Source: RUG420 sp045642465 (GTDB taxonomy: Bacteria > Bacillota > Clostridia > Oscillospirales > Acutalibacteraceae). From it: a DNA stretch of 64,000 bases. Made by a program: the position numbers and the translations under genes. Location: contig JAZUIY010000015.1 in the NCBI GenBank assembly GCA_045642465.1, positions 248,001 through 312,000 of the forward strand. The letters are read 5' to 3'. A model generated the notes under the pieces. The model was not told where the DNA came from, made no database searches, and saw only the letters and a program-made list of their open reading frames with translations. This document shows positions 34,491-42,596 of the stretch, piece after piece (positions within the stretch are counted from its first letter, which is position 1; each line of letters opens with the position of its first letter).

Positions 34491-35648
34491 TTATGGGGTT
34501 ACGTTAAAGTCAAAGGTGACTTTTCCTTCGTTGTCCTGGATTTCCTGGCAGAAGCCTTCCACGGAAATGGAGAACGGGTCGTTTTGGTCAATGCCGTCGT
34601 AAACTACCACGCCGTCAACGGTGGCGTTTGGCATAACTTCAGAGGCAAGGGCTTTGTAGCCGTTTTCAGCAGCAACGTGTTTGTTGTCGTGCTGAACGCC
34701 GTCCTGAAGGAGTTTGGCATACGGAGCCGAAATGTGGTAGGACTGGGTGGTGCTGTGGTTTTCAAAGGTGTAGTAAACCCGGGTTTCGTTCTGGGAATAT
34801 TCCACCTTGGTCATGGTCAGTTTGCCCGGGCCGTTTTCAATGGTGAGGTACGGCTGAATGGTTTTGATGGATGGGGAAACCACGTCTTGGTAGTTGGATT
34901 TTTCCACCTTCAAAGCCACAATTTTCGGGGCGCTGATTTTCCCACCGGAAAGGTTTTTATAGGATTCTGTACCGGCGATGTAGCCGTCTATAGTAACGTA
35001 GTCATTTTCGTTGATATAGAGGGAGGTGTCGGAACAGTAGATGATGGTGTTGCCGGAGCAGCTTTCCGGGTTTTCGTAAATGAGGAACCGGATGCCGTCT
35101 TCTACGCTTTCGGTGCTGTAGACCTTGCCGGTTAACATGACAAACTTGCCCTTTTGGCTGTCCGTGTCGGAATAGAGGGACGGCAGCTGGCCTTCGGTAA
35201 GGTAAACCCGGTCCTCTTCCGGAATGGTGGATGGATCCTTTTCATGGTCCATGACAAAGCAGAGGACTGCACCAACAATGGCTGCCAAAAGGAGGAGATA
35301 AACCCACCAGTTCTTTGGCAGTTTCTTTTTCTTCTCGGCTGCTTTTGGCGATTCCGGTACCGGTTTCGGCGGCTCTTCCTTTTTCTCCGGTTCTTTTACA
35401 ACGGCTTTTACCTTGATGACCGGCTTGGCAGGAGTCTGCTCTTTCAGTTTGGCATACTGCTGCTGCAGGTATTGGTCCTTTTGGCGAAGCTGTTGTTCAT
35501 ACGCCAGAACTTTTTCTTTATAGGCATCTACGTCTTGCAGGCGTTGATCATATTCTTCCTGTTTTTTCTTCAGTTGGCCCAGCAGTTTCAGCTGTTCTTC
35601 CTGAAGAGGCGTTAAATCGGCCGTAGAAGCCACCTCCTTTTTTGTCAT
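34491..35648 (-). CDS. Coiled-coil membrane protein with OB-fold-like and Ig-like outer domains
   Basis: 385 residues. A cytoplasmic coiled coil (about residues 12-75), a Lys/Pro/Glu linker (75-118), one membrane span (WWVYLLLLAAIVGAVLCFVM) and an outer part. The region near residues 160-235 (GKFVMLTGKVYSTESVEDG, NDYVTIDGYIAGT) resembles the tRNA_anti-like OB domain of surface proteins, and the end resembles DUF4352/DUF5067-type domains. The best start, ATG at 35648, has no proper ribosome site and lies 7 bases after TATAAT, suggesting a leaderless message. Function unknown; family calls are by eye. Confidence 0.7.
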   Translation of the reverse strand: MTKKEVASTADLTPLQEEQLKLLGQLKKKQEEYDQRLQDVDAYKEKVLAYEQQLRQKDQYLQQQYAKLKEQTPAKPVIKVKAVVKEPEKKEEPPKPVPESPKAAEKKKKLPKNWWVYLLLLAAIVGAVLCFVMDHEKDPSTIPEEDRVYLTEGQLPSLYSDTDSQKGKFVMLTGKVYSTESVEDGIRFLIYENPESCSGNTIIYCSDTSLYINENDYVTIDGYIAGTESYKNLSGGKISAPKIVALKVEKSNYQDVVSPSIKTIQPYLTIENGPGKLTMTKVEYSQNETRVYYTFENHSTTQSYHISAPYAKLLQDGVQHDNKHVAAENGYKALASEVMPNATVDGVVVYDGIDQNDPFSISVEGFCQEIQDNEGKVTFDFNVTP

Positions 35649-35664
35649 TATCCCTATTATAACT

Positions 35665-35700
35665 AAAAAATCCCCTCCACGAAAGTGAAAGGGATTTTTC
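35665..35700 (-). terminator. Terminator of the first FAD oxidoreductase gene
   Basis: On the minus strand AAAAATCCC pairs with GGGATTTTT, with an inner CAC/GTG, followed by a T-run. The T-run flows into the TATAAT of the next gene. Confidence 0.88.
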
Positions 35701-35708
35701 TGTTTCAA

Positions 35709-37079
35709 TTAAACGGTGTGTTCGAAGCAAGCTTCGTATTCTTCCTGCCATGCAGCAACGGTGTCTTCCTTATAGTTGTTAGGAACTTTGTAAGCAACAA
35801 TGAAGGCGTGAACAGCGTTCTTTACAGTAACAGCAATGGTCTTCAGCAGGTCCGGCTTGGAGAAGAGAAGAACCAGGCTCTTTGGAAGGTACTTTGCAAA
35901 AGCAAGGATGACGTCAGCGGTTTCAGCCTGTCCAACAACACTCTTGGTCAGAGTTTCAATCAGTGGAGTAGGAGCAACCTTGGCGAAAATCCAGTTTACA
36001 ATTTCAGGATCTACATTCAGTACCCAACGCTTGAGAACGTCGATGGCAGCAAAGAGAGGAGCATTGCTGCGGTAAACCTTGGTCTGATAACCCCAAAGGT
36101 TTTCTACGGTGAGGTCTCTATTGTACTGGCCGCACTGAATAACGGTTTCAGCCAGGAGTTTACCAGCCTTCATGGACGCTTCAATACCGGAGCCCATGAT
36201 TGGAATGGTCATGAATGCGGAGTCACCAACAGCAGCATAGTTGTCAGCTACCAAACGGGCAAGGGTGTAACGGGTGCCGATTGGGATTACCTTACCAGGT
36301 ACTACTACCTCGTCGGTGAGCATTGGATGTTCTTTGCGAAGGTCGGCAAGGCATTCTTCAATGTCAGCGTCGGAAAGCTTACCGATGCGGCCGATGAGAA
36401 CGTCTACGTTGTTCTTCGGACTCATGTTGCACCAGGAGAGGCCAACGCCGCCCAGGTGCTTTAAGTGCATGTTTGCACGGGATTCCGGATAAGTTGAGAT
36501 TGGAGTGCCTTCCTTCATCTTGAAGAACGCACGGTAACCCTTCATGTAGTCGTCTTCAGCAGGCATAGCCTGGATGCCGAACTTCGGGTCAACCTGACCG
36601 CGGAATGGGGACATGATACCGGAAGCATCAATAACCAGGTCGTAGTCATAAGCGCCGGTTTCCAACTTAACGCCAGCCAACTTGCCGTTGATGTAATTCA
36701 AAGCGGTAACAGGGGTAGCGTATTTGATTTTAACGCCCTGTTCTTTACAGAGTTTTGCTAACCAGAGGGAAAGGTTGTGACGTTCTACAGACATGTCGTA
36801 TCCTTCTGGGTTTGGAGGGAACCAGGATTTGGTCTTTCCGTCTGGAGTAATCCAGGTCCAGGTGTTCATCTGAGAATAAATTTCTGCAGGTGGAAGTGGA
36901 AGACCGATAGCCTTATAGGTACCAACAACCATATCGTCGGTCCAAGGATAACTTACGTTTCCTTCAGTTTCTTTTTCATAAACAGTTACTTTGTGGCCGG
37001 CTTTTGCAAGGTAGTACGCAGCAATCATACCGCCTTGGCCCATGCCAATAACAGCAACTTCGTATTTTCTCTTAGCCAT
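35709..37079 (-). CDS. FAD-dependent oxidoreductase, geranylgeranyl-reductase/monooxygenase-like (paralogue 1)
   Basis: 456 residues. N-terminal FAD fold AVIGMGQGGMIAAYYLAKAG with a following acidic strand end (TVYEKE), a DLVIDASGIMSPFRGQ motif in the middle and the flavin-pyrophosphate motif AAVGDSAFMTIPIMGSGIEA near residue 290. This is the layout of the GR2 superfamily shared by geranylgeranyl reductases, aromatic hydroxylases and squalene-type epoxidases. The C-terminal 130 residues are helical and may sit on the membrane. It is clearly paralogous to the gene at 38111 (both have GLSWCN...VDVLIGRIGKL). AGGAGG sets the start; an extended -10 lies at 37127. It forms a divergon with the hydrolase. 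Substrate unknown; a lipid or isoprenoid is plausible. Confidence 0.8.
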   Translation of the reverse strand: MAKRKYEVAVIGMGQGGMIAAYYLAKAGHKVTVYEKETEGNVSYPWTDDMVVGTYKAIGLPLPPAEIYSQMNTWTWITPDGKTKSWFPPNPEGYDMSVERHNLSLWLAKLCKEQGVKIKYATPVTALNYINGKLAGVKLETGAYDYDLVIDASGIMSPFRGQVDPKFGIQAMPAEDDYMKGYRAFFKMKEGTPISTYPESRANMHLKHLGGVGLSWCNMSPKNNVDVLIGRIGKLSDADIEECLADLRKEHPMLTDEVVVPGKVIPIGTRYTLARLVADNYAAVGDSAFMTIPIMGSGIEASMKAGKLLAETVIQCGQYNRDLTVENLWGYQTKVYRSNAPLFAAIDVLKRWVLNVDPEIVNWIFAKVAPTPLIETLTKSVVGQAETADVILAFAKYLPKSLVLLFSKPDLLKTIAVTVKNAVHAFIVAYKVPNNYKEDTVAAWQEEYEACFEHTV

Positions 37080-37126
37080 TTATTATTCCTCCTAGGTGCG
37101 GAGCACCATAATTTCAATACCGAACC

Positions 37127-37135
37127 ATTATAGCA
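37127..37135 (-). promoter_or_regulatory. Extended -10 promoter of FAD oxidoreductase 1
   Basis: TGCTATAAT on the minus strand. A GGTGC-GGA-GCACC hairpin (37095-37107) lies in the leader next to the ribosome site. Confidence 0.65.
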
Positions 37136-37166
37136 AAAACCGGCTAGTAAAAAAAGACAGTATCTA

Positions 37167-37175
37167 TGGTAGAAT
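37167..37175 (+). promoter_or_regulatory. Extended -10 promoter of the hydrolase-FAD oxidoreductase operon
   Basis: TGGTAGAAT about 30 bases before the hydrolase start; divergent from the promoter at 37127, leaving about 30 bases between the two -10 elements. Confidence 0.6.
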
Positions 37176-37204
37176 GAAATCAGATTATTTCGGGAGGTTT
37201 TCAA

Positions 37205-38107
37205 ATGGAGAAGAAGGAATATCAGACCTTGGTAAAGGCTATTGAAACCCAGGAGTTAAACGATGCTGCCCGCAAAACCGAAGAGGGTAGCTTTGTTGCA
37301 TTGCCTTGCGGAAATACCCACTACCAAATGGAAGGGGAAGGTAAGGCCTGCGTTATGGTTCCGGGCTATGCCACGCCGTATTACCTGTATGACCAGGTCT
37401 ATGATGCTCTGCTGAAAGAAGGCTACAAAGTCCTTCGTTATGACTTGCTGGGCAGAGGCCTTTCCGAGCGGGTAAAAACAGACTACACCCCTGAATTGTT
37501 TGCTAGACAACTGCAGGAATTAACCGAAGCACTGTTGGGCGATGAAGCCTTTTACCTTTTAGGGACTTCCATGGGCGGTACCATTACTACCACCTTTGCA
37601 GAAGAACACCCGGAAAAAGTGGAAAAACTGGTGCTTTTGGCACCGGCAGGCATGGACAATTTCAAGGCACCGTTTTATATGAAGCTGGCCAAAAAGCCGT
37701 TGCTGGGTGACCTGATTTTCGTGGTTGCAGGGGTAAAACTTTCCATGAATGGCTGCGCCAAGGAACTGCTTCATATGGACGAGGCAGCCCATGACGATTA
37801 CATGCGTAGATTTGCCATTTCTGCAAAGTATAAGGGACTGGGCAGATGCCTACTTTCCAGTCTCCGCCACACCATTTTGGAAACCAAACACGACACGGAA
37901 AACTATCTGAAATTTGCTGCCTGTCATATCCCGACACTGGTACTGTGGGGCACCTTAGATGCCACCATGCCGTACTACCAGATGGAACGGATGAAAGAGG
38001 TTTTACCGGAAGCAAAGTTTGTGACCTTTGAAGGCTCCGGACATATCTTCCTTTACGATGAAGGAGACAAAACCATGGCAGAAGTACTGCCGTTCTTGAA
38101 GGGGTAA
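37205..38107 (+). CDS. Alpha/beta-fold hydrolase
   Basis: 300 residues. The catalytic triad can be placed: Ser in the elbow LLGTSMGGTITT near residue 122, Asp in LWGTLDATMPYYQ near residue 260 and His in GSGHIFLYDEG near residue 280. The oxyanion strand is VMVPGYATPYYLYD. A mobile lid lies near residues 150-215. GGGAGG precedes the start. The next gene, a FAD oxidoreductase, starts 3 bases after its stop. Such hydrolases include esterases, lactonases and thioesterases; the substrate is unknown but the setting suggests the same pathway as its flavoenzyme neighbours. Confidence 0.88.
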   Translation: MEKKEYQTLVKAIETQELNDAARKTEEGSFVALPCGNTHYQMEGEGKACVMVPGYATPYYLYDQVYDALLKEGYKVLRYDLLGRGLSERVKTDYTPELFARQLQELTEALLGDEAFYLLGTSMGGTITTTFAEEHPEKVEKLVLLAPAGMDNFKAPFYMKLAKKPLLGDLIFVVAGVKLSMNGCAKELLHMDEAAHDDYMRRFAISAKYKGLGRCLLSSLRHTILETKHDTENYLKFAACHIPTLVLWGTLDATMPYYQMERMKEVLPEAKFVTFEGSGHIFLYDEGDKTMAEVLPFLKG

Positions 38108-38110
38108 GCC

Positions 38111-39466
38111 ATGAAAAAGATTGTAATTATTGGCCTTGGCCACGGCGGGCTCAGCGCTGCCATCAAGTTGGCAAAGGATTATGACATTACCATATATGAA
38201 AAGAATGCCAAAGAGGATATTGCTTATCCTTGGGAAGACGACATCCGGCTAGATATTTTCGGACGGCTGGGTCTGCCGGAACCGGATGCGGCGCTCTATA
38301 ATCAGAAGACGCAGCGCTGCTTTGTGGCTCCGAACATGACGGATTACCTTCCTTTGCCAAAAGGCAAACCAATGGAAGATATTTCCATTGACCGAAAGGG
38401 CCTTTTACAGCACTTGATTGCCTTAGCTGAGGCCGCCGGCGCCAAGGTGGTTTATGAAACACCGGTAGAGGAACTCATTGTAGACGGCAACACCGTTACC
38501 GGGGTTCGCGTAGGCGGAGAAAATGTCAAAGCTGACCTGGTAGTGGATGCCAGTGGTTACCACAGCCCATTCCGCGGCCAGGTACCAAAGAAGTTTGGCA
38601 TGCAGGCAGAGCCTGCACCGGATGACACCATGTGTGTTTACCGTGCCTATTACGAGAAAACCCCAGGCACCGAAACGCCCCATCCGGAACGCCATTACTG
38701 TCTGTTACATCAAGGCGGAGCGGGCCTTTCCTGGTGCAACGTCAACAACCATGACCAAGTGGATATCTTGATTGGCCGCATCGGTAAACTCACCGAGGAG
38801 CAGGTGCGTGCAGCAGAGGCAGACCTGAAGCTGCATAACGACACCTTCTCCGACCAAGTCATCCTCCCTGGCCGCATTGTGGATATCTCTCTTCGAAATA
38901 CCATATCCATCATGGTGGCAGACGGCTTTGCTCTAGTGGGAGACTCTGCCTTTATGACCATGCCGTTTATGGGGTCCGGCATAGAAGCATCCCTGTTGGC
39001 AGGTACCCTTTTGGCAGACTGCGTGAAGGACGCTGCCGGCTTTACCGCAAAAGATTTATGGCCATATCAGGTGGCCTATTATAAAGAACAGGGCGCCTCG
39101 TACGCCTTCATTGATATTCTGAAACGCTGGGTACTTTTCTTAGATTCGGAGTGGATGAACTGGTTGTTGGGCTGCGGCGCCGTGAAACCGGAAGATATGC
39201 TGATGGTTTCCACCTCCAAAGACAGCAAGTTTAGCCTGACACCGAAGGATATTCTGGAACGGCTGGCCATCCTGACTAAGCGGCCCGAAATCATCGGCAG
39301 CGCCGTCAAGTGTGCCCTTCACGGCGTATTGATGCTACTGGTGGCAAAGAATATTCCGGCAAACTATAACGAAAAGACACTGGCCCTTTGGCGCAAATGC
39401 TACGACGGGCTAGTGCCTCACAAAACCGAATTTCCTATACGGCCTTCTTCAAGTTTGCAACTTTAA
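38111..39466 (+). CDS. FAD-dependent oxidoreductase, geranylgeranyl-reductase/monooxygenase-like (paralogue 2)
   Basis: 451 residues, colinear with the gene at 35709: FAD loop IVIIGLGHGGLSAAIKLAK, acidic YEKNAKEDIAYPWEDD (the other has SYPWTDD), DLVVDASGYHSPFRGQVPKKFGMQA, LSWCNVNNHDQVDILIGRIGKL and ALVGDSAFMTMPFMGSGIEA. The pair presumably arose by duplication and may act on successive intermediates or as a heterodimer. Translationally coupled to the hydrolase (3-base gap). A third gene, the terpene-cyclase-like protein, follows 112 bases later on the same strand. Confidence 0.8.
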   Translation: MKKIVIIGLGHGGLSAAIKLAKDYDITIYEKNAKEDIAYPWEDDIRLDIFGRLGLPEPDAALYNQKTQRCFVAPNMTDYLPLPKGKPMEDISIDRKGLLQHLIALAEAAGAKVVYETPVEELIVDGNTVTGVRVGGENVKADLVVDASGYHSPFRGQVPKKFGMQAEPAPDDTMCVYRAYYEKTPGTETPHPERHYCLLHQGGAGLSWCNVNNHDQVDILIGRIGKLTEEQVRAAEADLKLHNDTFSDQVILPGRIVDISLRNTISIMVADGFALVGDSAFMTMPFMGSGIEASLLAGTLLADCVKDAAGFTAKDLWPYQVAYYKEQGASYAFIDILKRWVLFLDSEWMNWLLGCGAVKPEDMLMVSTSKDSKFSLTPKDILERLAILTKRPEIIGSAVKCALHGVLMLLVAKNIPANYNEKTLALWRKCYDGLVPHKTEFPIRPSSSLQL

Positions 39467-39578
39467 TAAAAACTTAAGCCTATGTTTATGCGGTTTTCGG
39501 GGTTTTCGTAAAAACCCAATAAGCGTAAAATGATGGGGAAGAGTTATCTTTGCTAAAACTGAATAGGAGATGGAAATT

Positions 39579-40586
39579 ATGTTTGCTAATTCTCTTGGCC
39601 AGATTTCCTTAGGTGATAGTTTCTCCAGCATTGGACAGTTCGACTTCATGCAGAACTTCCTTTATGGCGATCACACCAGAGAAATCATGGAAAAGGCCAT
39701 TGAAAAGCATCCAACCTTCAGCGAAACCATTACCTCTTCCACTCAGGAATTGTACGATGGTATGGGCACCTATGATTGGGAATACGTTAGAGGTACTCTG
39801 AATTTTGACAACCCATTCATCATGCTTAACGACTGGCTCAGCATTTTGCTTTGCTTAGTTGGCGGTTGCTGCTGGTTAATTGCTTACACTTTAATCATCT
39901 ACAAGGGCTTCAAAGACAAGACTGCCGGTATGCCTCTTATGGTACTCGGTATGAACCTTGCTTGGGAATTCAACTTTGCTTTTGTATTTGATATTCACAT
40001 TCCTGCACAGAGACTCATCAACAGTCTCTGGTTCTTCTTCGACTGTGTTATTGTTTATCTGAAGTTTAAATACGGTCGTGACGAATACCACTACACCTTA
40101 CCAGGTATGTCCGATAAGTTATTCTATCCGTACCTGTTTGTAGTATTCATTTGGGGTTGGGCCTGCGTATTTGCAGCTCGCTATGACTGGAACGACGCTA
40201 TGGGCGCTTACTCCGCTTACATTCAGAACATCTTTATTTCTGCAACTTTCGTAACCATGCTTTACAGAAAGGGCAACACCAAGGGTCAGTCCATGTACAT
40301 TGCAATCTTCAAGTGCTTGGGTACTTTGATTCCAGACCTTGCTGGTGCTGTTTGCATGGTAGCATACGTAGACAGAATGACCGGCTGCGGTTCCATTTCT
40401 GCTCTCATGTATGCTCTTGAACCGAGCTTCCGTCCACTTGCTAAGATTCTTATCTTTGGCTGCTTGTTCTTCGATATTATGTATATCGTTTGCCTGTACC
40501 AGAGATTCAAGAAGGAAGGCAGAAACCCTTGGACTCTTAAGAACGACATTAAGGTTCCTAAGATTAAGGAAGAAGCTGCAATCTAA
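39579..40586 (+). CDS. Integral membrane protein of the Pyr4/PaxB terpene-cyclase type
   Basis: 335 residues, about seven membrane segments from residue 85 on. The central region follows the Pyr4/PaxB cyclases of indole-diterpene and meroterpenoid pathways: CCWLIAYTLIIYKGFKDKT, then MPLMVLGMNLAWEFNFAFV (the AWE glutamate is the proposed acid), LYRKGNTKGQSMYIAIFKCL, and a late acidic site FFDIMYIVC. The first 80 residues are an extra N-terminal part absent from the fungal proteins I recall. AGGAG at 39565-39569 gives proper spacing to the ATG at 39579 rather than 39570. It sits after two FAD oxidoreductases and a hydrolase. Family by motif recall; activity is inference. Confidence 0.68.
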   Translation: MFANSLGQISLGDSFSSIGQFDFMQNFLYGDHTREIMEKAIEKHPTFSETITSSTQELYDGMGTYDWEYVRGTLNFDNPFIMLNDWLSILLCLVGGCCWLIAYTLIIYKGFKDKTAGMPLMVLGMNLAWEFNFAFVFDIHIPAQRLINSLWFFFDCVIVYLKFKYGRDEYHYTLPGMSDKLFYPYLFVVFIWGWACVFAARYDWNDAMGAYSAYIQNIFISATFVTMLYRKGNTKGQSMYIAIFKCLGTLIPDLAGAVCMVAYVDRMTGCGSISALMYALEPSFRPLAKILIFGCLFFDIMYIVCLYQRFKKEGRNPWTLKNDIKVPKIKEEAAI

Positions 40587-40620
40587 AAGAAAATTTGAAG
40601 GCAAAGATAATATCAGAAAA

Positions 40621-40655
40621 AAAGAAACACCCGAAGGAAACTTCGGGTGTTTTTA
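40621..40655. terminator. Bidirectional terminator after the terpene-cyclase-like gene
   Basis: AAACACCCGAAG pairs with CTTCGGGTGTTT around GAAA, with a T-run. Confidence 0.93.
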
Positions 40656-40657
40656 TT

Positions 40658-41131
40658 TTATTTTGTATTACCTTCATAAGGCACCGCCGTATACCGGCTG
40701 AACGTGTAATCTGTATCATCAGCTAGCATGATGAACATATTGTTGTTGTCGTCTATAGTGACAGCGCCACGGTAGTCATCTCCGTTGTCTGTAAAGGACA
40801 GACTATAGACATGAGGGTTTTCTTTGGTTTCGGAAGCAGTTTCCTCTTTCCATTTGCCTGCACGGTTTCCGGTGGAATCAATATTGAGATTAAATCTACC
40901 GTTTTTCCCGAACTGAATAAAATTGGCATGGTCGGTAAGGTCAATTTGTTTGGTTTCCCCGTTGTCGTCTTCGTAAACCAAAGAGTTTACTTGCCAAGTG
41001 CCCATAATCATATTTTGGTTTCGGTCCATCAGCGTTGGGAACAAAATGAGAATGCAGAAACAAATCAGCAGGATTCCGCCCAGTTCCAACATACGTTTTT
41101 TGTCAGAAGCTTGTTGTCTGGTGACAGCCAT
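40658..41131 (-). CDS. Small membrane-anchored lipocalin-like protein
   Basis: 157 residues. An N-terminal membrane segment (ELGGILLICFCILILFPTL) is followed by a beta-rich outer domain beginning GTWQVNSLVYEDDNGE and continuing with FIQFGKNGRFNLNID and GKWKEE, a pattern seen in lipocalin-like surface proteins of Clostridia. The start lies 15 bases after argH, so it is read as the last gene of the argG-argH unit, with a weak GGGGTG ribosome site. No known link to arginine synthesis. Confidence 0.7.
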   Translation of the reverse strand: MAVTRQQASDKKRMLELGGILLICFCILILFPTLMDRNQNMIMGTWQVNSLVYEDDNGETKQIDLTDHANFIQFGKNGRFNLNIDSTGNRAGKWKEETASETKENPHVYSLSFTDNGDDYRGAVTIDDNNNMFIMLADDTDYTFSRYTAVPYEGNTK

Positions 41132-41146
41132 AAAAACACCCCATTT

Positions 41147-42520
41147 TTACTGGTTAAGAGTTTTTGCTATTTCTGCAGCACGGGCGCGCACGTTATCTGG
41201 GCATGGAGCACCAATGCAGGTCCGGTCACGAACGCATTTTTCCAGATTGATGGCTTCATAGACGCCGTCATCAAAGAGGTCACATACGTTTTGATATTCT
41301 TCCATTGGCAGGGTTTCTAAAGTGAGACCCTTTTCAATGCAAAGGGCAACCAATTCACCGGTAGCCTTATAGGCGTCACGGAACGGTAGGCCTTTGCCAA
41401 CCAGGAAGTCAGCACAGTCGGTGGCATTGATAAATCCGCCGGCAGCTGCCTTTCTCATATTTTCCGGAAGAACGGTCATGGTATCAATCATAGGAATAAA
41501 GGCGGTCAGGCACATGCGAACGGTGTCGAATGCATCAAACATAGCTTCCTTGTCTTCCTGCATATCCTTGTTATATGCCAGAGGCAGGCCCTTCAGCATG
41601 GTGAGTAAGGTGGTCAGGTCGCCAAAGACACGGCCGGACTTACCACGAACCAATTCGGCAATATCCGGGTTCTTCTTCTGTGGCATGATGGAGGAGCCGG
41701 TAGAGAAAGCGTCGTCCAATTCAATGAACTTAAATTCCCAAGAGCACCACATGCAGATTTCTTCGGAGAACCGGGAAAGGTGAACCATAATTAAAGACAG
41801 GGCAGCGGCAAATTCTACAGCCCAGTCACGGTCGGAAACCCCGTCTAAGGAGTTCATACAAGGACCGTCAAAGTCCAAAAGTTCTGCGGTTTTGTTGCGG
41901 TCTATGTCATAGGTGGTACCGGCCAAAGCACCGGAACCAAGCGGACATACGTTCATACGTTTACGGGCATCCTTCAGACGGTCAATGTCCCGTAAGAACA
42001 TTTCAGCATAGGCCAACATGTGATGACCAAAAACAATTGGCTGAGCCCGCTGCAGGTGAGTGTAGCTAGGCATGACGTCTTCGGCATGTTCTTCTGCCTT
42101 TTTGCAGAGAACACGGATTAAGTCTTCCAATTGTGGAATCAGTGAATCGCACAGATTGCGGGTAATTAAACGGTTATCCAAAGCCACCTGGTCGTTTCTG
42201 GAACGGGAGGTGTGCAGACGCTTGCCGGCGTCCCCGATGCGGGAGGTCAGCTCGCCTTCTACGAAGGTGTGGATGTCTTCTGCTTCCGGATCAATGATGA
42301 GCTTGCCGGATTCAATGTCGTCTAAAATTCCCTGGAGACCGGTGAGGATTTTCTCGGTATCTTCAGCAGAGTTGATGCCCTGGGCGCCTAACATGGTGGC
42401 GTGGGCCATGCTGCCGGTAATATCCTCTTTGTACATTCTCTGGTCAAAGGGAATGGAAGAGTTGAAGTCGTTGGTTTCTTTGGCAATTTCCTTGGAAAAA
42501 CGACCGGTCCAAAGTTTCAT
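41147..42520 (-). CDS. argH: Argininosuccinate lyase
   Basis: Cleaves argininosuccinate to arginine and fumarate, the last step of arginine synthesis. 457 residues with the start LWTGRFSKEIAKETNDFNSS and the superfamily signature GSSIMPQKKNPDIAELVRGK, whose serine is catalytic, and the His of TSRSRNDQVALDNRL region nearby. AAAGGAG precedes the ATG. It follows argG by 76 bases, with a hairpin between them. Confidence 0.97.
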   Translation of the reverse strand: MKLWTGRFSKEIAKETNDFNSSIPFDQRMYKEDITGSMAHATMLGAQGINSAEDTEKILTGLQGILDDIESGKLIIDPEAEDIHTFVEGELTSRIGDAGKRLHTSRSRNDQVALDNRLITRNLCDSLIPQLEDLIRVLCKKAEEHAEDVMPSYTHLQRAQPIVFGHHMLAYAEMFLRDIDRLKDARKRMNVCPLGSGALAGTTYDIDRNKTAELLDFDGPCMNSLDGVSDRDWAVEFAAALSLIMVHLSRFSEEICMWCSWEFKFIELDDAFSTGSSIMPQKKNPDIAELVRGKSGRVFGDLTTLLTMLKGLPLAYNKDMQEDKEAMFDAFDTVRMCLTAFIPMIDTMTVLPENMRKAAAGGFINATDCADFLVGKGLPFRDAYKATGELVALCIEKGLTLETLPMEEYQNVCDLFDDGVYEAINLEKCVRDRTCIGAPCPDNVRARAAEIAKTLNQ

Positions 42521-42535
42521 TTTTTATCTCCTTTA

Positions 42536-42571
42536 TGAAAAGAAACCCTCCGATGTAACAACCGGAGGGTT
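42536..42571 (-). terminator. Hairpin terminator or attenuator between argG and argH
   Basis: On the minus strand AACCCTCCG pairs with CGGAGGGTT (42544-42571), followed by TCTTTTC. It lies inside the argGH operon, so it may lower argH relative to argG. Confidence 0.78.
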
Positions 42572-42596
42572 AATTACGTATTCTAGTTTAAAAGAA

